The notes under the pieces were generated by a model. The model was not told where the DNA came from. It saw nothing but the letters and a program-made list of their open reading frames with translations, and searched no databases. Source: Schistosoma haematobium (lineage: Eukaryota; Platyhelminthes; Trematoda; Strigeidida; Schistosomatidae). Taken from it: a DNA stretch of 64,000 nucleotides. Shown in pieces: positions 1 to 10,462 of the stretch. Every line of letters starts with the position of its first letter. The first letter of the stretch is position 1. Both the position numbers and the translations under genes were made by a program. The DNA lies in assembly GCF_000699445.3 (NCBI RefSeq), contig NC_067201.1, positions 21,695,033-21,759,032 on the forward strand. Direction: 5' to 3'.

Positions 1-621
1 AATGCATATTTCTTTTTAGTCGAATGACTTGTGTTTGAGCTTCATACAAACCTATTTCAACCTCTTTACAGCCAAGCCGAATAGTGTCCTCGAATTAACT
101 CACTAATGGATACAATATTTGGTACTAAGTATTTGTGAATAACGTCTGTAATGAGAAAAAGTAAGCTAATAATATGTTATCAATGCAGTAGTGCCTTATT
201 AACAGATTCGCAAAGACAAGAATCAGCATCCGATTATCTTCAAATATCTAATATAAAAAAAACATAGTCCATGTGGTGTCTAGTCACTTAGATTAGTGGA
301 CGAGTTGTACCTTAATCGATAGAATACAACCAATACTAAAGGATTGGATAATCATTGTATTGATTACTGCCCAGTGACCAATAAATGTGAATATCTCAGC
401 TCTACAGTTGGTTGTTCATGGTACGAACAGCTTAGTAATAGTATCCCAAGCTAAGAGTCTAGGTATCTCAGGTTCGATTGTACACACTAATAAGAAATAC
501 CCAGAGTTATAACAAATTACATACTGTGTGTCATGTTGAGCATAGTCCATGTTCATTGAATACAAGAATATTGAATCTTGAACAAACATCAAACTCAAAT
601 AAATTAATGTTTTAACGGATA
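1..621. other. no recognised feature, AT-rich
   Basis: I see no convincing exon, RNA gene or repeat match here. Open frames are short and lack recognisable motifs. Confidence 0.4.
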
Positions 622-1049
622 AGGACCAAAACATGCCACAAATCCATGAAGTCACTGACAAGTAGACTGAGCCATGTTGGTAGGTGTAAACTATCTGGTT
701 GGGATCCGCGAGACGATATCAACCGATGGTTAGAGACGTTGAATGACATGGCTCAAAATCGTTTGCAATGGTGTGCTCAGGTGCATTCACTCTTTGTATT
801 CTCCCAAATTCTAATCTCAATTATTTATATTCCTTTTTTTCTCCTCCAAAATTTATTTCCCTGTACTATATTTGTAGAATAGCATCTACAAACCCTAATC
901 TTTCCGATTACTTCTTATACTTTTATTACCTATATCACTACGGGATTTGAATTGACAGTTGTATCTCTGTGCTAATGTAGTATGGCAACTTGGACTAATG
1001 TAAGTACGTATGTACGTACGAAGTTCTACGTTGGTGCTGAGTGACTGAC
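622..1049 (+). mobile_element. RTE-type retrotransposon 3' end (family B)
   Basis: Degraded 3' end of the non-LTR retrotransposon whose better copy lies at 32623-33516. Both encode a C-terminal segment containing LSHVGRCKL, a GWDPRDD-like stretch and DMAQNR, followed by a similar 3' UTR ending in short TGAC repeats (1038-1049). The piece is 5'-truncated, as expected from target-primed reverse transcription. It cannot encode a functional enzyme. Confidence 0.75.
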
Positions 1050-1357
1050 ATTTACCGAGCAAAATATCACACTGGGATAAAAAAAACAAATACTACACTG
1101 CATAGTTATCACATTGAATTAGGACACGGATGTAATGTTGAATGAGAATTATAATGAGTAAAAGAATGTAATTTCACTTTCTGATCCCATCATATCAGTA
1201 ATGGTCTGAATTATCCCGTTGTTGATATTTTGGATGAATTTTAATTAGTTTTTGGTTAGTATACGTATGTTCTGTGCAGATTACGTCCATGTATTTGTTA
1301 TGATAGAAGTTTACATTAGGATAAATGGAATATGATTAACAGAGAAATCCATGACAA

Positions 1358-1480
1358 AATTTTTGTCCCATTTTGGGCTCCTCTATTGGATGTACCTACA
1401 TCTCAGAGTGGTTGTTCTTTTTCGAGACTCTAATTCAGTATTGCTCGCTTCAAATCCTAATGAATTATCCACTTTGTAAC
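1358..1480 (-). repeat. Sm-alpha-like SINE relic
   Basis: Decayed short repeat matching, on the minus strand, the element at 4120-4480: a degraded hammerhead region, a GGATGTACCT segment, and a tRNA-like head. The hammerhead core has mutated beyond use. Confidence 0.5.
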
Positions 1481-1559
1481 TGTTAATATATCACGAAATA
1501 ATATCTCCAATTAGAGACATCGACCTATACAACCAGATCAATGGCACACAAACTTGTAC

Positions 1560-1880
1560 GAGCAACATAGAGTTCCTACTGATCCTTTGAGATAGTAGCT
1601 TTTTGCCTAATCCAGAGGGTTCAGTACAGGACGTAAATATCAGCCGCCGTTATGTGAATCATATATATTCCAGACATACTGGGTTTATATACAAACAAAC
1701 CAGACCATATCATACCATAAAGTAGTAAATAACAGTTAGACAAGATCAAGCCAAAAAGTGGCTGTGAGTGTAGAAGACTGTAGCCAATATACTGGGCATA
1801 ACTTAAGAATAGTAGGTCATATAATAATAGTCTATAGATCACAATAAAGTTTATAATAAAAGGAAGATAGATTTTTATAC
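1560..1880. repeat. unclassified repeat H, copy 1
   Basis: Resembles 7070-7405 in the same orientation. Both contain CAGACATACTGG, a segment with AAGCCAAAAAGTG, and end near CTTATAATAA-like sequence. No coding motif or terminal repeat is evident. Confidence 0.55.
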
Positions 1881-2570
1881 TTTAGTGGGGCCCTTCATTT
1901 TGACGTCAATTCGACCGGACAATGTTGTTGACGAGCTCACCATGTTAGTGACCTTATATGTGATTGCAGTCAGATCGCATGAATGATTATTGTCAAAAAA
2001 TATAAATACTGGCTATCCTCGTATATAATTATCGACTTAATCCGTGTTTTTAGCGAGTTAGTTTTCTATGGGATGGGGTTGCTAACCCCATGCCTAACCC
2101 TCTTCCTTTATCCGGGCTTGGGACCGGCAGTAGCCCAAGAGGGGCTTTAGGCAGAGTTCATTAGTGAATAACGGAATGAAATACGAGAATGAATTCCCGA
2201 ATACATATATTTTGTATAGTTATTGATCTGGGCAGGCAATCAGAGCGACGAATCGAAGGAAGCAATGAGAAGAAAGTGAAGTGAAACGGCACACAGTGGA
2301 GAAGGACTGTAAGCCAACCTGTTTTAATCAAGCGTTAATCTATATTTATAGTCGGATAGAAAGAAGTTACAAATATGTGATAAGATAATAAATGCACACA
2401 CATATGCGCTCATATAAAAAGCAGTCAAGATTGGATAAGTGAATAATTAACAAGATCAAAAAAAGATGGTTGAGTAGATTACCCTGTCCGGAAGCTAGAA
2501 CAAGTTATATGGGCTTAACATAGTAACCGACACCACAATAATAATATGGTTATGTAATCAGAATATATAC
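1881..2570. other. no gene; one short repeat at 2040-2160
   Basis: The only recognisable part is 2040-2160, a GC-richer segment (GGTTGCTAACCCCATGC, then CGGGCTTGGGACCGGCAG). A diverged relative lies at 34722-34850. The remainder is AT-rich with no supported gene. Confidence 0.45.
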
Positions 2571-2584
2571 AATAACAGTCCATT

Positions 2585-3002
2585 TGATGGTGGTTGGAAG
2601 TTGTCGACAGGAAACCCTGGAACCGGGTTTCGTGCTACTTCGCACTCATCAGCAAGGTGTACCTCTAATCTCGAGGGAACTGGTGCTCTCTGGTGGATTC
2701 TGTCCTGTGTCACCCAGCTTCACAGTCAGAGACGTTACCACTGAGCTATCCGGGCCGCGACCGACCTCCTGTAGGACTGAGATGTAATCACAATTGATTG
2801 ATCACTGGGTGGTGATCAATGTCATGTGTGTCAAGTCCTTATTTAGTGCAGATCGATTGTCGACTACCTCCAACCACCATTTAATCTCAATATATAATGC
2901 GCTCAGTGTCGAGTCACCTAGACTGGTGGCCACATTGCAACATGGTCGATACCATTCGATCTGCACTAAATATTGATCACCATCCAGTGATCAATCAATT
3001 GT
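2585..3002 (-). mobile_element. hammerhead foldback element, copy 1
   Basis: A discrete insertion flanked by the 14-bp direct repeat AATAACAGTCCATT (2571-2584 and 3003-3016). It is the inverted relative of 4602-5041. Read on the minus strand it has a roughly 60-bp inverted repeat (outer part TGATCACTGGGTGGTGATCA), a tRNA-like segment, a hammerhead core, and a tail ending CCAACCACCAT. One inverted-repeat arm carries a deletion of about 20 bp. No protein is encoded. The long direct repeat resembles a retroposon target duplication rather than a DNA-transposon one. Confidence 0.75.
2605..2665 (-). ncRNA. hammerhead ribozyme core (foldback element copy 1)
   Basis: On the minus strand CTGATGA (2646-2652) is followed by GTGC-GAAGTA-GCAC, GAAA (2628-2631) and a CCC/GGG hairpin. 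The two conserved boxes and stem II are intact. Stem I is poorly paired next to the core, so cleavage activity is uncertain. Confidence 0.6.
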
Positions 3003-3016
3003 AATAACAGTCCATT

Positions 3017-3619
3017 CTAACAATTACCATTCACTTCTTCTCTATCCGGATATAAAACTTTGTTTTTAAACAAGAGCAGTACATACTACTGAAATTACTA
3101 TCTTCATTTGAATTAGGTCATCGTATTTAGCATTTCTATTTATGAATACAAGAGGTATTTTGTTCTTTTTTTTCTTTTCTTTTTCTTCTCTCTGAATTGG
3201 TTTATGTAATCTAGGCATTTTATGTATTTTGATTAATGACTATCGAAATGGTATTACAATTAATTACTATATAATTATTACACAATCTAGGTTATTCCTT
3301 TAATATATGAATGTCTATAATCAAATGACCTATGGTAATAACTATCTTTATTTCATAATTAATAAGTAGTTATAACTGAACAGTATTCACAGTAAGAAGG
3401 ATCCATGTTCTAATAAAATTGGATAGTAACTAGAAATGGAATCCAAAGAAAAAAGGGAGATAGAAAACATGTGTTTTTATCCTAGTTAGAACTTATGAAT
3501 TGAATATACTTCTGCTTTAGTGTTGGTTTCCATACACTGAGGATCAGACCTAGAACATTTCACTTAAAGTTCCAATGTGTTATACACTAAACTGTAGGAA
3601 ACAGATAATCATAAGATTT
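3017..3619. other. no recognised feature, AT-rich
   Basis: No supported gene or repeat. Contains a TTTTCTTTTC-rich tract near 3165-3190. Confidence 0.4.
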
Positions 3620-3925
3620 TTGATTGAGATCATGAATCGATTGATGTTAGATAACCATTGAAAACCTGGAAGTACTAGATGACCATTTCATCCTAGTATG
3701 AGACTCTTCAACAATCCAAACCCAATACTTTTGGTCTCACGCGCGAACGCTTAACCTCTAGATCAATGGACCGGCCGACATCCAACAGTGTTAATGTTTA
3801 TGTCCAACCAATCCACGAAATTGTGCAACTATCTTTCATACTAAGACGAAATGGTCATTTAGTGGTTCTAGCTTTTTAGTGGTGGTCTAACAGTGATCTG
3901 TTCGTGATATCAATCAAAAACTCAC
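3620..3925 (-). repeat. HH-SINE relic with an inverted partial copy
   Basis: Minus-strand HH-SINE (3620-3845): the ATTGATGTTAGA end, the degraded hammerhead (ATGACCATTTCATCC), a tRNA-like portion and the distal CCAATCCACGAAATTG. It is followed by a short plus-strand piece (3846-3925) with CGAAATGGTC and GGTGGTCTAACA. The ribozyme core is mutated in both. Confidence 0.65.
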
Positions 3926-4075
3926 TAATCACACAATGCCATAACTGATAATCATAAAATTGTCTAGTGAGAATGAATATTACTTTTAAAAGTTTGAATG
4001 ATCCCATTATTGATATAAAAAACTTTAATTGACCAGTTTGTTTTGTCGTATGTGGATCGTGAGCGGATCATTTCC

Positions 4076-4480
4076 CTTAGTGGCTAGTAGTAGAATTCAA
4101 AACATGCGTTTCATCCTTAATTCACTTGCTGTTCTTTGCTTGTATCTTTCCATTGATGTTCAGGATTGCAACTGATTCGTCTCTTATTGGCATATATGCA
4201 TCCTGTGCAGACTGCCTCGATATTACCTGAAGTCACAAGCTTTATAAGCAAAGATGGAATTCAGGACTCGCGTTTCGTCCTATTTGGGACTCGTCAACTG
4301 GATGTACCTGTTGATGTTCATTCCGGGGCTCGAACCCAGTATCGTTCGTTTCAAATGCCAATGCGTTATCCACTTGGCTACTAAGTCCTGATAGCCACTT
4401 GCTTGTGCAATAGAGCGAAGTTTAAATTCACTTGGTATTGCTTAATTGAATCTTCCCATTGATATTTAGGACTGCAATCG
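4076..4480 (-). mobile_element. Sm-alpha-like SINE
   Basis: Read on the minus strand this has a tRNA-like head (around 4325-4385, with GGTTCGAGCCC as a B-box-like motif), a hammerhead region (4258-4307), and a downstream segment (about 4120-4250) seen again near 39175-39280 and 42280-42370. A further decayed piece sits at 4076-4115. It resembles the schistosome Sm-alpha family, which is known to carry a hammerhead ribozyme. No protein is encoded. Confidence 0.7.
4258..4307 (-). ncRNA. hammerhead ribozyme, degraded (Sm-alpha type)
   Basis: The minus strand has stem II GTCC-CAAATA-GGAC and GAAA. The first box is TTGACGA instead of CTGANGA. Stem I pairs ATCCAG with CTGAAT, one mismatch. The changed first base of the core should abolish or weaken cleavage. 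Confidence 0.65.
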
Positions 4481-4601
4481 ATCAATTATATTCATATACA
4501 AAAGTAACAGGAAAATATGGACGTTAACAAATTAGAAAAACATCCCATAGAGAAAATATTATTTTGATAGATTGTTGCTATTGAAAGAATGATATGCCAC
4601 A

Positions 4602-5041
4602 ACTGATTGATCACTGGGTGGTGATCAATGTCATGTGTGTCAAGTCCTTATTTAGTGCAGATAGAATGGTATCGACCATGTTGCAATGTGGCCACCAGTC
4701 TAGGTGACTCGACACTGAGCGCATTATATATTGAGATTAAATGGTGGTTGGAGGTAGTCGACAATCGATCTGCACTAAATAAGGACTTGACACACATGAC
4801 ATTGATCACCACCCAGTGATCAATCAATTGTGATTACATCTCAGTCCTACAGGAGGTCGGTCGCGGCCCGGATAGCTCAGTGGTAACGTCTCTGACTGTG
4901 AAGCTGGGTGACACAGGACAGAATCCACCAGAGAGCACCAGTTCCCTCGAGATTAGAGGTACACCTTGCTGATGAGTGCGAAGTAGCACGAAACCCGGTT
5001 CCAGGGTTTCCTGTCGACTACCTCCAACCACCATCTAAAGT
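4602..5041 (+). mobile_element. hammerhead foldback element, copy 2 (fullest)
   Basis: Flanked by the 13-bp direct repeat ATGATATGCCACA (4589-4601 and 5042-5054), so it inserted as a unit. Order: inverted-repeat arm (about 4605-4665); a centre containing ATGGTGGTTGGAGGTAGTCG, the reverse complement of the element's own 3' end; second arm (about 4768-4831); a tRNA-like stretch with a good A-box TAGCTCAGTGG (4873-4883) and a weak B-box GGACAGAATCC (4916-4926); a hammerhead (4956-5024); and the tail. No coding frame of note. I do not recognise the family. A pol III-transcribed non-autonomous retroelement fits best. Confidence 0.75.
4956..5024 (+). ncRNA. hammerhead ribozyme core (foldback element copy 2)
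   Basis: CTGATGA (4969-4975), stem II GTGC/GCAC with loop GAAGTA, GAAA (4990-4993), and a CCC/GGG stem III with loop GGTTCCA are all intact. Outer stem I can form from GAGGTA (4956-4961) and TACCTC (5019-5024), but the bases next to the core do not pair well. The likely cleavage triplet is GUU. Confidence 0.65.
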
Positions 5042-5218
5042 ATGATATGCCACATATCAATACTCGTTATGTTCAATGTCGTATGGGACTCATTTAGGCA
5101 AATTACCACTTTTGAATAAGATAGCTTAATCAAACGTTAAAGGTTACAATTTTATCAAACAAGTATTCGAGAGGTATCATGACGATAGTTTGTATGGTTC
5201 TTTTTCTCATCCTTGAAA

Positions 5219-5395
5219 TGGTGGAGAAGATTTGTATTCAGGTGGAGTTTTATTCTCTGAGCTGGATGATTTAGTCATGAAGAAATTGGAACACTTCACT
5301 TCTATCAGAAGTTTGTGCTGATGATGTCGTTTGGAAGAACAATGAAAGCTCCATAACCAAACCATCTAGTTCAGAGAACAAAACTCCACCCTTCG
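5219..5395 (+). mobile_element. Penelope-like element terminal relic, foldback
   Basis: The first part (5219-5275) matches the Penelope terminus of the 16.9-22.3 kb element on the minus strand (TGGAGAAGATTTGTA, CTCTGAGCTGGATGAT). The second part (5281-5392) matches the same terminus on the plus strand, including the hammerhead. It is therefore a short inverted pair of terminal repeats with no reverse transcriptase between them. Confidence 0.65.
5311..5362 (+). ncRNA. Penelope-type hammerhead ribozyme
   Basis: GTTTG-TG, then CTGATGA, a stem II hairpin with some changed pairs, GAAAGCTC, then CA, a short bulge and CAAAC. The layout matches the motif in the large Penelope pair. Both conserved boxes are intact. 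Confidence 0.6.
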
Positions 5396-5524
5396 CATCT
5401 TTCTCTATCCGTTAGTGAAACAAAAAGTGATTATCATGGAATTCATAAACCATTTATGTTTTCAGGAATGTAAAGAGATTTCATGAATCCATTAGTGTTC
5501 ATCAACATTTACAGATGTTTATAA

Positions 5525-5757
5525 ATGACTGCTAAATACAGAATCTTACTAAAATCCGAGAATCATACAGTAAATGCTTCATTTGCAAAATGTCAATCAA
5601 TCGTCTCATACTTCAGTGTTCTTTCGTTTCTACATCAAACATCCTCTGTTCCCATTCTTTTTTCTTTGATCTTCTTAACCTTCTGCTGCCAGACATTTCA
5701 CTTTCAATTACTGTTACATACTACTTATATCTGTCGATATGAGTGGTACGCCCACCA
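5525..5757 (-). repeat. solo LTR relic, TRIM family
   Basis: On the minus strand this follows the LTR pattern of 27888-28159: near the start GATATAAGTAGTATGT, then a CTGGCAGCAGAAGG-like block. The far end is decayed. Confidence 0.6.
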
Positions 5758-5885
5758 TAAAACATTGAATTTGTTAGTTAGGCATCTTTCATGAAGTTTC
5801 AAGATTGTTAAATAACATAAAAATGTTATAAATTCCCCTGTTATATTCTAATATAGCGCCTGGTAGATTGTAGAGACCATTAATG

Positions 5886-5975
5886 TTTTATTTATTTATT
5901 TATTTGAACACATAAATATTGGTACAAGAGAACACCAAATACATAAGCTCTACACAATAATAATGAGAATGGGAA
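5886..5975 (+). repeat. repeat F, 5' fragment
   Basis: TTTATTTATTTGAACACATAAATATTGGTAC followed by a CACCAAATACATA segment, which is the start of the repeat seen in full at 39394-39915. Confidence 0.55.
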
Positions 5976-6182
5976 GAGATAAAGAATGTAAGGTGAGTGT
6001 GAAAAGAAAAACAGAACAATAACGACCACAAATTAATGTATGGCAGTGAAATTATAATAATAACAATAATGGGGGAAATAGAAAGGTACAACCAGAAAGA
6101 ATTCTTTCAGTTAAACAAGTTACGGTCACTTTTTATGAAGAAAGTAAAAGAAGGTTACAGCAGGATCGCCACTGGCTTCTAT

Positions 6183-6640
6183 TCTGAATCATGTCTGATA
6201 ACGTCTCTAGCCACTGTGTTGCATCATCTCTAGGAACCCAACCAGGGAGTCGTGAAGGATCAACTGAAGCCAATCCTGTTCAGCTTTATTTCAATAACAC
6301 GACACCATGTCATACACTAACCACCTCTCCCATTTTTCCAACCAGTCCCAGAGTCGACGAATAATGTACGATGTGGAATTCTCTGCGATGACATTCGTAG
6401 AATATGTCCAATCCACCGAATTCGATGTTTCAAGATAGTGACACCAATTGGATTATCGTCTCTGCACCTGAACACACGATGTTGAACCTCTGCATTACTA
6501 ACATGGTATTGTCACTGGATGTTAGTAATCCTTCGGAGACAACGATGATTAAACACAGGGAGTCGTCAAACATCCTCAACTCGGAGAGTTCAGGTCTCAC
6601 TAGCATAGAGTAAAACTGCTCTCACCGACGCAGGACTTTT
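6183..6640 (-). mobile_element. RTE-type retrotransposon fragment (family C)
   Basis: Minus-strand fragment nearly identical to part of 11173-12118 (the strings around CGTCTCTGCACCTGAACAC are shared in inverted orientation). It covers the C-terminal region with the GHILRMS-type motif. No initiation region is present. Confidence 0.75.
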
Positions 6641-7069
6641 ATTTTAACCAATAATAACTTAAATATTAGCCAATAATAGTCGGATACAATATCGCAAATT
6701 ATTACATTCAGCTCCGTGTTCACCCAATGACTAATCAAAACATAATAACTCAAAAACCTTACATAATAATATTTCATCAATTCCATCAGTTACATCACAA
6801 AGAGGGAATTACAATTTCTAATAATAATTACGCAATAAACAATTTCTTTAAATAATCAGTTCACTATGGAATAGTTTCTGATATTCTACTTATTTGCCTG
6901 TATCTAAAAGAACATCCGTTGAAATAATTCAGACATATCTGTTGACATATCTGATCATCGCTGATTGTTATGTTGAAATCAACGTGAAAATAACACCATT
7001 GTTGTGACTTCATGTCCGGCTTTTTATGACGTGATTTATCCACCAATCAAACTACGACTTATACAATCT
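6641..7069. other. no recognised feature, AT-rich
   Basis: ATAATAATT-rich sequence with no supported gene. Confidence 0.4.
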
Positions 7070-7405
7070 TCACACTATGCCAAACCAATGACATTCGATC
7101 GGTATGAACAGTCTGGTGTCCTCATTGGTCCTATGTCCGCCTAGCCCGTCCACTTGAGTCCAGAACACCAACACCAGCTTCCACTATGCGAATAATTTAT
7201 CTCAGACATACTGGATTCATATATCAACCAAACAGACCGCAACGCACCATAAAATAGGAAATAACATTTGTACACAATGAAGCCAAAAAGTGCCTGTGAA
7301 CGTGGTAGGCAGTAGTCAATGAACTGAACATAGCTTAAGAACAGTATATCGTACAATAATAAATTATAGGTCAAAATGAAGCTTATAATAAGAGGAATAT
7401 AAATT
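7070..7405. repeat. unclassified repeat H, copy 2
   Basis: Diverged direct copy of 1560-1880, sharing CAGACATACTGG, AAGCCAAAAAGTG and the AT-rich end. Confidence 0.55.
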
Positions 7406-7710
7406 TACATAATCTAATTGTTGAATAGTCATACCATAAGAATTTATAGATAATATTAGTCAATTAATAGGTCTCAGAAGTTACTCATGGTTTAATCTTC
7501 GCTCGGATATAAGAAACATTAAGACTGGTATAAGTGAAGATGAATTAACCCCATTCAGGGTTTCCCCACGTGAGTTCGAATCCGGTCTTCGTCGTCAGTT
7601 GTTATATCTAGAGATTAGATTCATAATATACCACGTATAACTTGAGCAACTCGAATGCTATAACCCACTAGGTCTCAAATGAAAAAAACAGAAGAGAAGT
7701 AAAAGGAACG
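7406..7710. other. no recognised gene
   Basis: Contains a GTTCGAATCCGG motif near 7575 resembling a pol III B-box, but no tRNA fold or family match was found. Confidence 0.3.
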
Positions 7711-8570
7711 TTATTCCAAACAATGCCAATTATGGTACAAAACTGTCAAGTAAATGAAAACATCATCATAGTCCTGCAATCTGCATACAGGGGGTTATTA
7801 GCATTTATCCAATAAGGAAGCTACACATAAGGATTCTGAAATATTCTTCCAAAATATGGTTGGATGGAATATCTTCTTCTCTTCCTGAGCTTCTTAGAGC
7901 TTCATCGAGTTCACCCGTGGACCGTCCTCACATCTGTGGAAGGAAACACATAGTCAGGTTAATTATAAGTAAGCAGTAATACTGTAGTGAACGTATAGTC
8001 AGATGAGAAACACCAATTCATTGTACAATGATCAATATGGGGTTGTGGAGATTACTGACTTATTAATCGAGAACATGGATTGATCGATGTTAGACCACCG
8101 TTGAAAACCTGGAAGCATAATCACACAGTGATTTAGTAAAGTGTGAAAATCATATATCAAACAAATCATTTACACAACTTTGAATTACAAGCTTTATTGT
8201 CCCTTCATTCCTGTTTTTGCCTTGATTGTTTCCGGTTTCTTTCTCTCTTCTCTTTATTTCAATCTTCTCAACCTGCTATTCGCAGACATTTCACTTCCCT
8301 GACTGGTGTTACATACTATTTTTAACTGTGACGACGGACCACGGGTGAACTCGAGGAAGCTGTAGGAGGCTTACAAGGAGCCAAAGATATTCCATCCAAT
8401 CACCTTTTGGAAGAATATTCCAGAATTCCTACATGTAGCTTCCCGATTGGACAGTGCTAATAAACCCCTGTATGCGGATTGGAGGACTGTAATGATGATT
8501 TCTTTCTTACTAAAAACTATAAGTACCTGACAATTTTGTACTATAATTGGCACTGTTTGGGAATAATATT
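7711..8570. repeat. inverted repeat G around an LTR relic
   Basis: Arm 1 (7711-7936) and arm 2 (8333-8570) are diverged reverse complements: arm 1 ends in a CACCCGTGGACCGTCC segment and arm 2 begins GGACCACGGGTG. Between them lie a partial HH-SINE (8040-8118, minus) and a TRIM-family LTR relic (8130-8331, minus). No coding function is seen. Confidence 0.55.
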
Positions 8571-8761
8571 CTCTTCATTAGTCTTCTGTCTTCTCACTGC
8601 GACTTGGAAGGGTCCTGGTGTTTTAGTGCTCACGTTATACGCGGTATGTCAAGAACAGCCTTCTAGATATAACATTAACTACAAACAAAAGCAACATACA
8701 CCGCAATACTGCACCATTAAATATGAAGATCGAGACAATAGCTGACACACTTAGTCTTCTA

Positions 8762-8980
8762 TTGAAATCGTGAACCGATCTAATTCAGTTAGATATCAAA
8801 AACCTGGAAGCACTGATTAGCCGTTTCGTCCTAGTATGGGACCCGTCAGTCGTGCACATCTACGAACCCAAAATCATCGGCACGGTACGTTAACGTCTAA
8901 TCTTCAGACAACTGAGTTGACATCCAATGTTGTACAAATATAATTTCAATCAATCCACAATACTGTGCGACTGTTTTGTT

Positions 8981-9013
<33 letters not shown>

Positions 9014-9245
9014 ACGTGCGGGATCGTGGGTGCCCACTACTGAGGAGTCACATACTAGAACGAAATGGCCATCCAGTGCTTCCAGGTTTTTAATGGTGGT
9101 CTAACATCGATCGATGCCGCGAAAAGGCAGTGAGTAAGACTTCTCTGTCATTGGTTGTATGCACATGGCGATGTGAGAGTATTTCGAGAGGGAGAGCTGA
9201 CTTTCCCTATTCTCGGCCGTACCAGGGCATTTGAGGGTCATTATG
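8762..9245 (-). repeat. HH-SINE pair, (TA)n and repeat F fragment
   Basis: A minus-strand HH-SINE (8762-8972) is followed by (TA)n at about 8981-9011, a plus-strand HH-SINE end (9011-9117) and a repeat F fragment (9118-9245, AAAAGGCAGTGAG to CGGCCGTACCAGGGCATTT). The two HH-SINEs face each other. Confidence 0.6.
9034..9079 (+). ncRNA. hammerhead core, decayed (HH-SINE)
   Basis: CTGAGGA, a stem II with two changed bases (GTCA/GAAC), GAAA, a TGGCCATC hairpin and CAGTG. Both boxes are intact, but stem I has a mismatch next to the core. Confidence 0.5.
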
Positions 9246-9403
9246 ACAGTAGAAGATGATACAACGAGAATATTTCAATTAGACTAGTGAATACATGGCA
9301 TATCAACAGATAAAAACTTGAGAAGGATAGCATTGATAACTACTATTCAATAACCAATAATTCATAGTTTTGTGATTATATTTACATTTTTTGTTTGTTT
9401 CAG

Positions 9404-9615
9404 GGGAACATTTAGATGAAATTCGTGAAATTGAATTTGTACACAATATGAGAGAAATGATCAATGGTGAATATCGTCATGAAATTGATCAATTCGGATG
9501 GACATTTTTTAAAGCTATAGAAATTGATAATAGCGGTTTTATATCACAAGCATCGTATCGTATATTACAAGAAGCATGGCATGTTGGACGAGATGAAGCT
9601 GAAGGAATGTTTAAA
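9404..9615 (+). CDS. EF-hand protein, penultimate exon (SCP/calexcitin-like)
   Basis: Internal exon of a calcium-binding protein resembling invertebrate sarcoplasmic calcium-binding proteins and calexcitin, which buffer or sense cytosolic Ca2+. The acceptor is TTTGTTTCAG (ends 9403) and the donor GTAAGT (from 9616). The first two bases complete a codon from an upstream exon, and the exon ends in phase 0. It encodes about 70 residues: a helical stretch GEHLDEIREIEF, an EF-hand-like loop with IDNSGFIS whose first and last ligand positions are not canonical, and HVGRDEAEGMFK leading into the next EF-hand. The N-terminal part of the protein was not found in this window. The family call rests on motif order, not a search. 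Confidence 0.8.
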
Positions 9616-9654
9616 GTAAGTTTAAATTAAGAATTAAATATTATAATTAGAGAG

Positions 9655-10255
9655 GAGCTTCGTGGATACTATAGTACAGTTAGTAGATGAATTCATGAGT
9701 CGATTGAAGCTAGACCATCATGTAAAGCATGGAAGCATTGGAAAACCGTTTCCTCCTAGTACGGAACCCCTCAGGAGTGCATATCCACGATACCGCATCG
9801 TGAGACTCGAACCCGTGACTTAATCTCTACACTACTGAACCGACTGGCTTTGTAACGGTAATAATGTACAACTTCAACTAATCCACGAAATTGAGCCACC
9901 ACCCACCATTGTCTTCAGTGAGTTACTATTTCACAACAGACTCGATTGAACTACACCGGTCATGATTTCTCACTAGAACTCCAGGAAATACCTATTGGAG
10001 GCCGTCACTAATGAGCATATGATGATTATAATCAGAGAGGGGTTTTGTGGATATAATAGTAATTTAATAGTTGAATTCATGAGTCAATTGAAGCTAAACA
10101 ACCATGTAAACCTGAAAGACCGATAGGTCCCAGGTTCGAATCCAGAGGGCGGGATCGTGGATGGGCAGTGTTGTGGAATCCCATACTAGGACGAAATGGC
10201 TGTCCAGTGCTTCGACGTTTTCCATGGTGGTCTAGCTTCAATTGACTTTTGAATT
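9655..10255 (-). repeat. HH-SINE, long copy plus a hybrid copy
   Basis: A full-length minus-strand copy runs from GAATTCATGAGTCGATTG (9695) through a decayed ribozyme and tRNA-like head to the distal GTGAGTTACTATTTCACAACAG segment. It ends in GAATTCATGAGTCAATTG (10073), which fuses to a plus-strand half (10115-10250) with GGTTCGAATCC and GGACGAAATGG. The junction is a head-swapped chimera, as in the foldback pairs elsewhere. Confidence 0.65.
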
Positions 10256-10462
10256 CAAATAGATATTGGTTAATCAAAATTTTTGAGATCTTTTTTTTGA
10301 ATACCATATAACATTTAAAATCAGTAGACATAACTTAAAGTAGTAGGTGTTCAACAACTCGGTATAAATATGTCGATAAGAGTATGATAAACTAATGATC
10401 TATCAACTAGTCAAGAAGCGCTACCTAGTTACGAAACATTTACCAACAAAAGTAATAACAAT

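Noticed and set aside
4602..4831. MITE (DNA transposon) interpretation of the 60-bp inverted repeats
   Set aside because: The target duplications enclose the whole element including the tRNA-like and ribozyme parts, and are 13-14 bp, unlike typical MITE duplications.
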